NCBI RefSeq assembly: GCF_000715495.1
Contig: NZ_JNLX01000003.1
Coordinates: 1 to 54,850 of the forward strand
DNA from: Hymenobacter sp. IS2118
GTDB lineage: Bacteria; Bacteroidota; Bacteroidia; Cytophagales; Hymenobacteraceae
Length of the DNA: 54,850 nt
Direction: 5' to 3'
Shown: in pieces, positions 54,505 to 54,850 of the stretch
How positions within the stretch are numbered: the first letter of the stretch is position 1
Layout of the letters: the number at the start of each line of letters is the position of its first letter
Notes under the pieces: generated by a model
The model's input: the letters and a program-made list of their open reading frames with translations, nothing else
Databases searched by the model: none
Told to the model about the DNA's origin: nothing
Made by a program: the position numbers and the translations under genes

Positions 54505-54850
54505 CTAGGGCCGGCCGCCGGTGCTGCCGGCCGGCGTGATGCCGCCGGGCGTAGTCGTGCCGGGCGATGGCGCATTGGCCGGGGTGTTGATGGGGTTGGG
54601 CACCGTGGCGCCCGGCTGGCCCGTTGGGGGTGCCGGCTGCACCGTGGGCTGGGGCTGCGCGGGCACCGTGCCCGGTACCGTGGCCGGCAGAGTTTTGGTT
54701 GAGTCCGTGGTGGTGCTGTCGGTGGGCGTGGTCAGGGGTTGGCTGCCGGGCCGGGCCGCCGGAGCTATGCCGGCAGGCGCACCGGGCGCACCGGCTGGGC
54801 GAGTGCCGGGCGCACCGGGCGCATCAGCCGGGCGCCCCGTGGGCGCGCCA
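54505..54850 (-). CDS. Pro/Ala/Gly-rich protein C-terminus, cut by window edge
   Basis: The minus-strand frame from the window end to TAG at 54507-54505 encodes about 114 residues of low complexity: repeated GAPGAPxG-type units near the edge (ADAPGAPGTRPAGAPGAPAG), a Thr/Asp patch (PTDSTTTDSTKTLPA), then Pro/Thr/Val (AQPQPTVQPAPPTGQPG) ending ITPAGSTGGRP. The folded part lies outside the window, so no function can be given. Open reading without stops through GC-rich DNA alone is weak proof, but the terminator just behind the stop supports a real gene. Confidence 0.55.
   Translation of the reverse strand, partial: GAPTGRPADAPGAPGTRPAGAPGAPAGIAPAARPGSQPLTTPTDSTTTDSTKTLPATVPGTVPAQPQPTVQPAPPTGQPGATVPNPINTPANAPSPGTTTPGGITPAGSTGGRP

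Overview
The window looks like a chromosome segment of a Hymenobacter-like bacterium (Cytophagales, Bacteroidota). The grounds are: GC-rich coding DNA; no Shine-Dalgarno motifs; Bacteroidota -7 boxes of the form TAnnTTTG in front of several genes; several TTG/GTG starts; and type IX secretion (T9SS) genes, namely the outer-membrane translocon SprA/Sov plus cargo with T9SS type A and type B sorting domains. The genus is an inference from protein character; no database was searched.

Layout. 1-2960 is a decayed insertion-sequence cluster with three broken transposases (IS630, IS110, IS3). 3400-4571 carries a GAF-LytTR regulator on the minus strand, a possible small ORF behind it and a strong terminator. 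4756-14780 is housekeeping: two TatA-like genes, gatA, an MltD-like transglycosylase with three LysM domains, a malic enzyme-phosphotransacetylase, a DUF885 peptidase and ruvA. 14938-24863 is sprA, gcvH and a VanZ-M28 peptidase fusion; the ruvA-sprA-gcvH-vanZ order is, as I recall, conserved in Bacteroidota. 24919-26693 has a secreted protein and yicC on the minus strand. 26944-31631 is a TonB-dependent receptor with a T9SS-secreted partner. 31755-34324 is a glycosyltransferase and a flippase. 34435-37995 is a large T9SS type B cargo protein. 38245-43922 holds an endonuclease/exonuclease/phosphatase protein, cysS, an M28/glutaminyl-cyclase-like lipoprotein and an alpha/beta hydrolase. 44122-49422 is a sulfur-amino-acid locus on the minus strand. 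49613-54850 holds a LysM protein, a lipoprotein, an erythromycin-esterase fusion, a YbhN-like membrane protein and a truncated Pro/Ala-rich protein.

The most interesting region is the leader of the sulfur locus (49089-49422, minus strand). In order it has a -33/-7 promoter, a SAM riboswitch-like aptamer, and a short reading frame whose last 11 codons include six cysteines just before the stop, with its internal ATG held in a hairpin. Downstream lie a peroxiredoxin-like gene, metY, metX and, beyond a terminator, hom. This reads as a two-signal leader sensing SAM and cysteine. Poly-cysteine attenuators are known from mycobacteria; I do not recall one described in Bacteroidota, still less coupled to a SAM aptamer.

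A second theme is intergenic inverted repeats of several unrelated sequence families (14801, 39455, 41312, 42434, 46642, 48157), one of which seems to have entered the cysS coding sequence.
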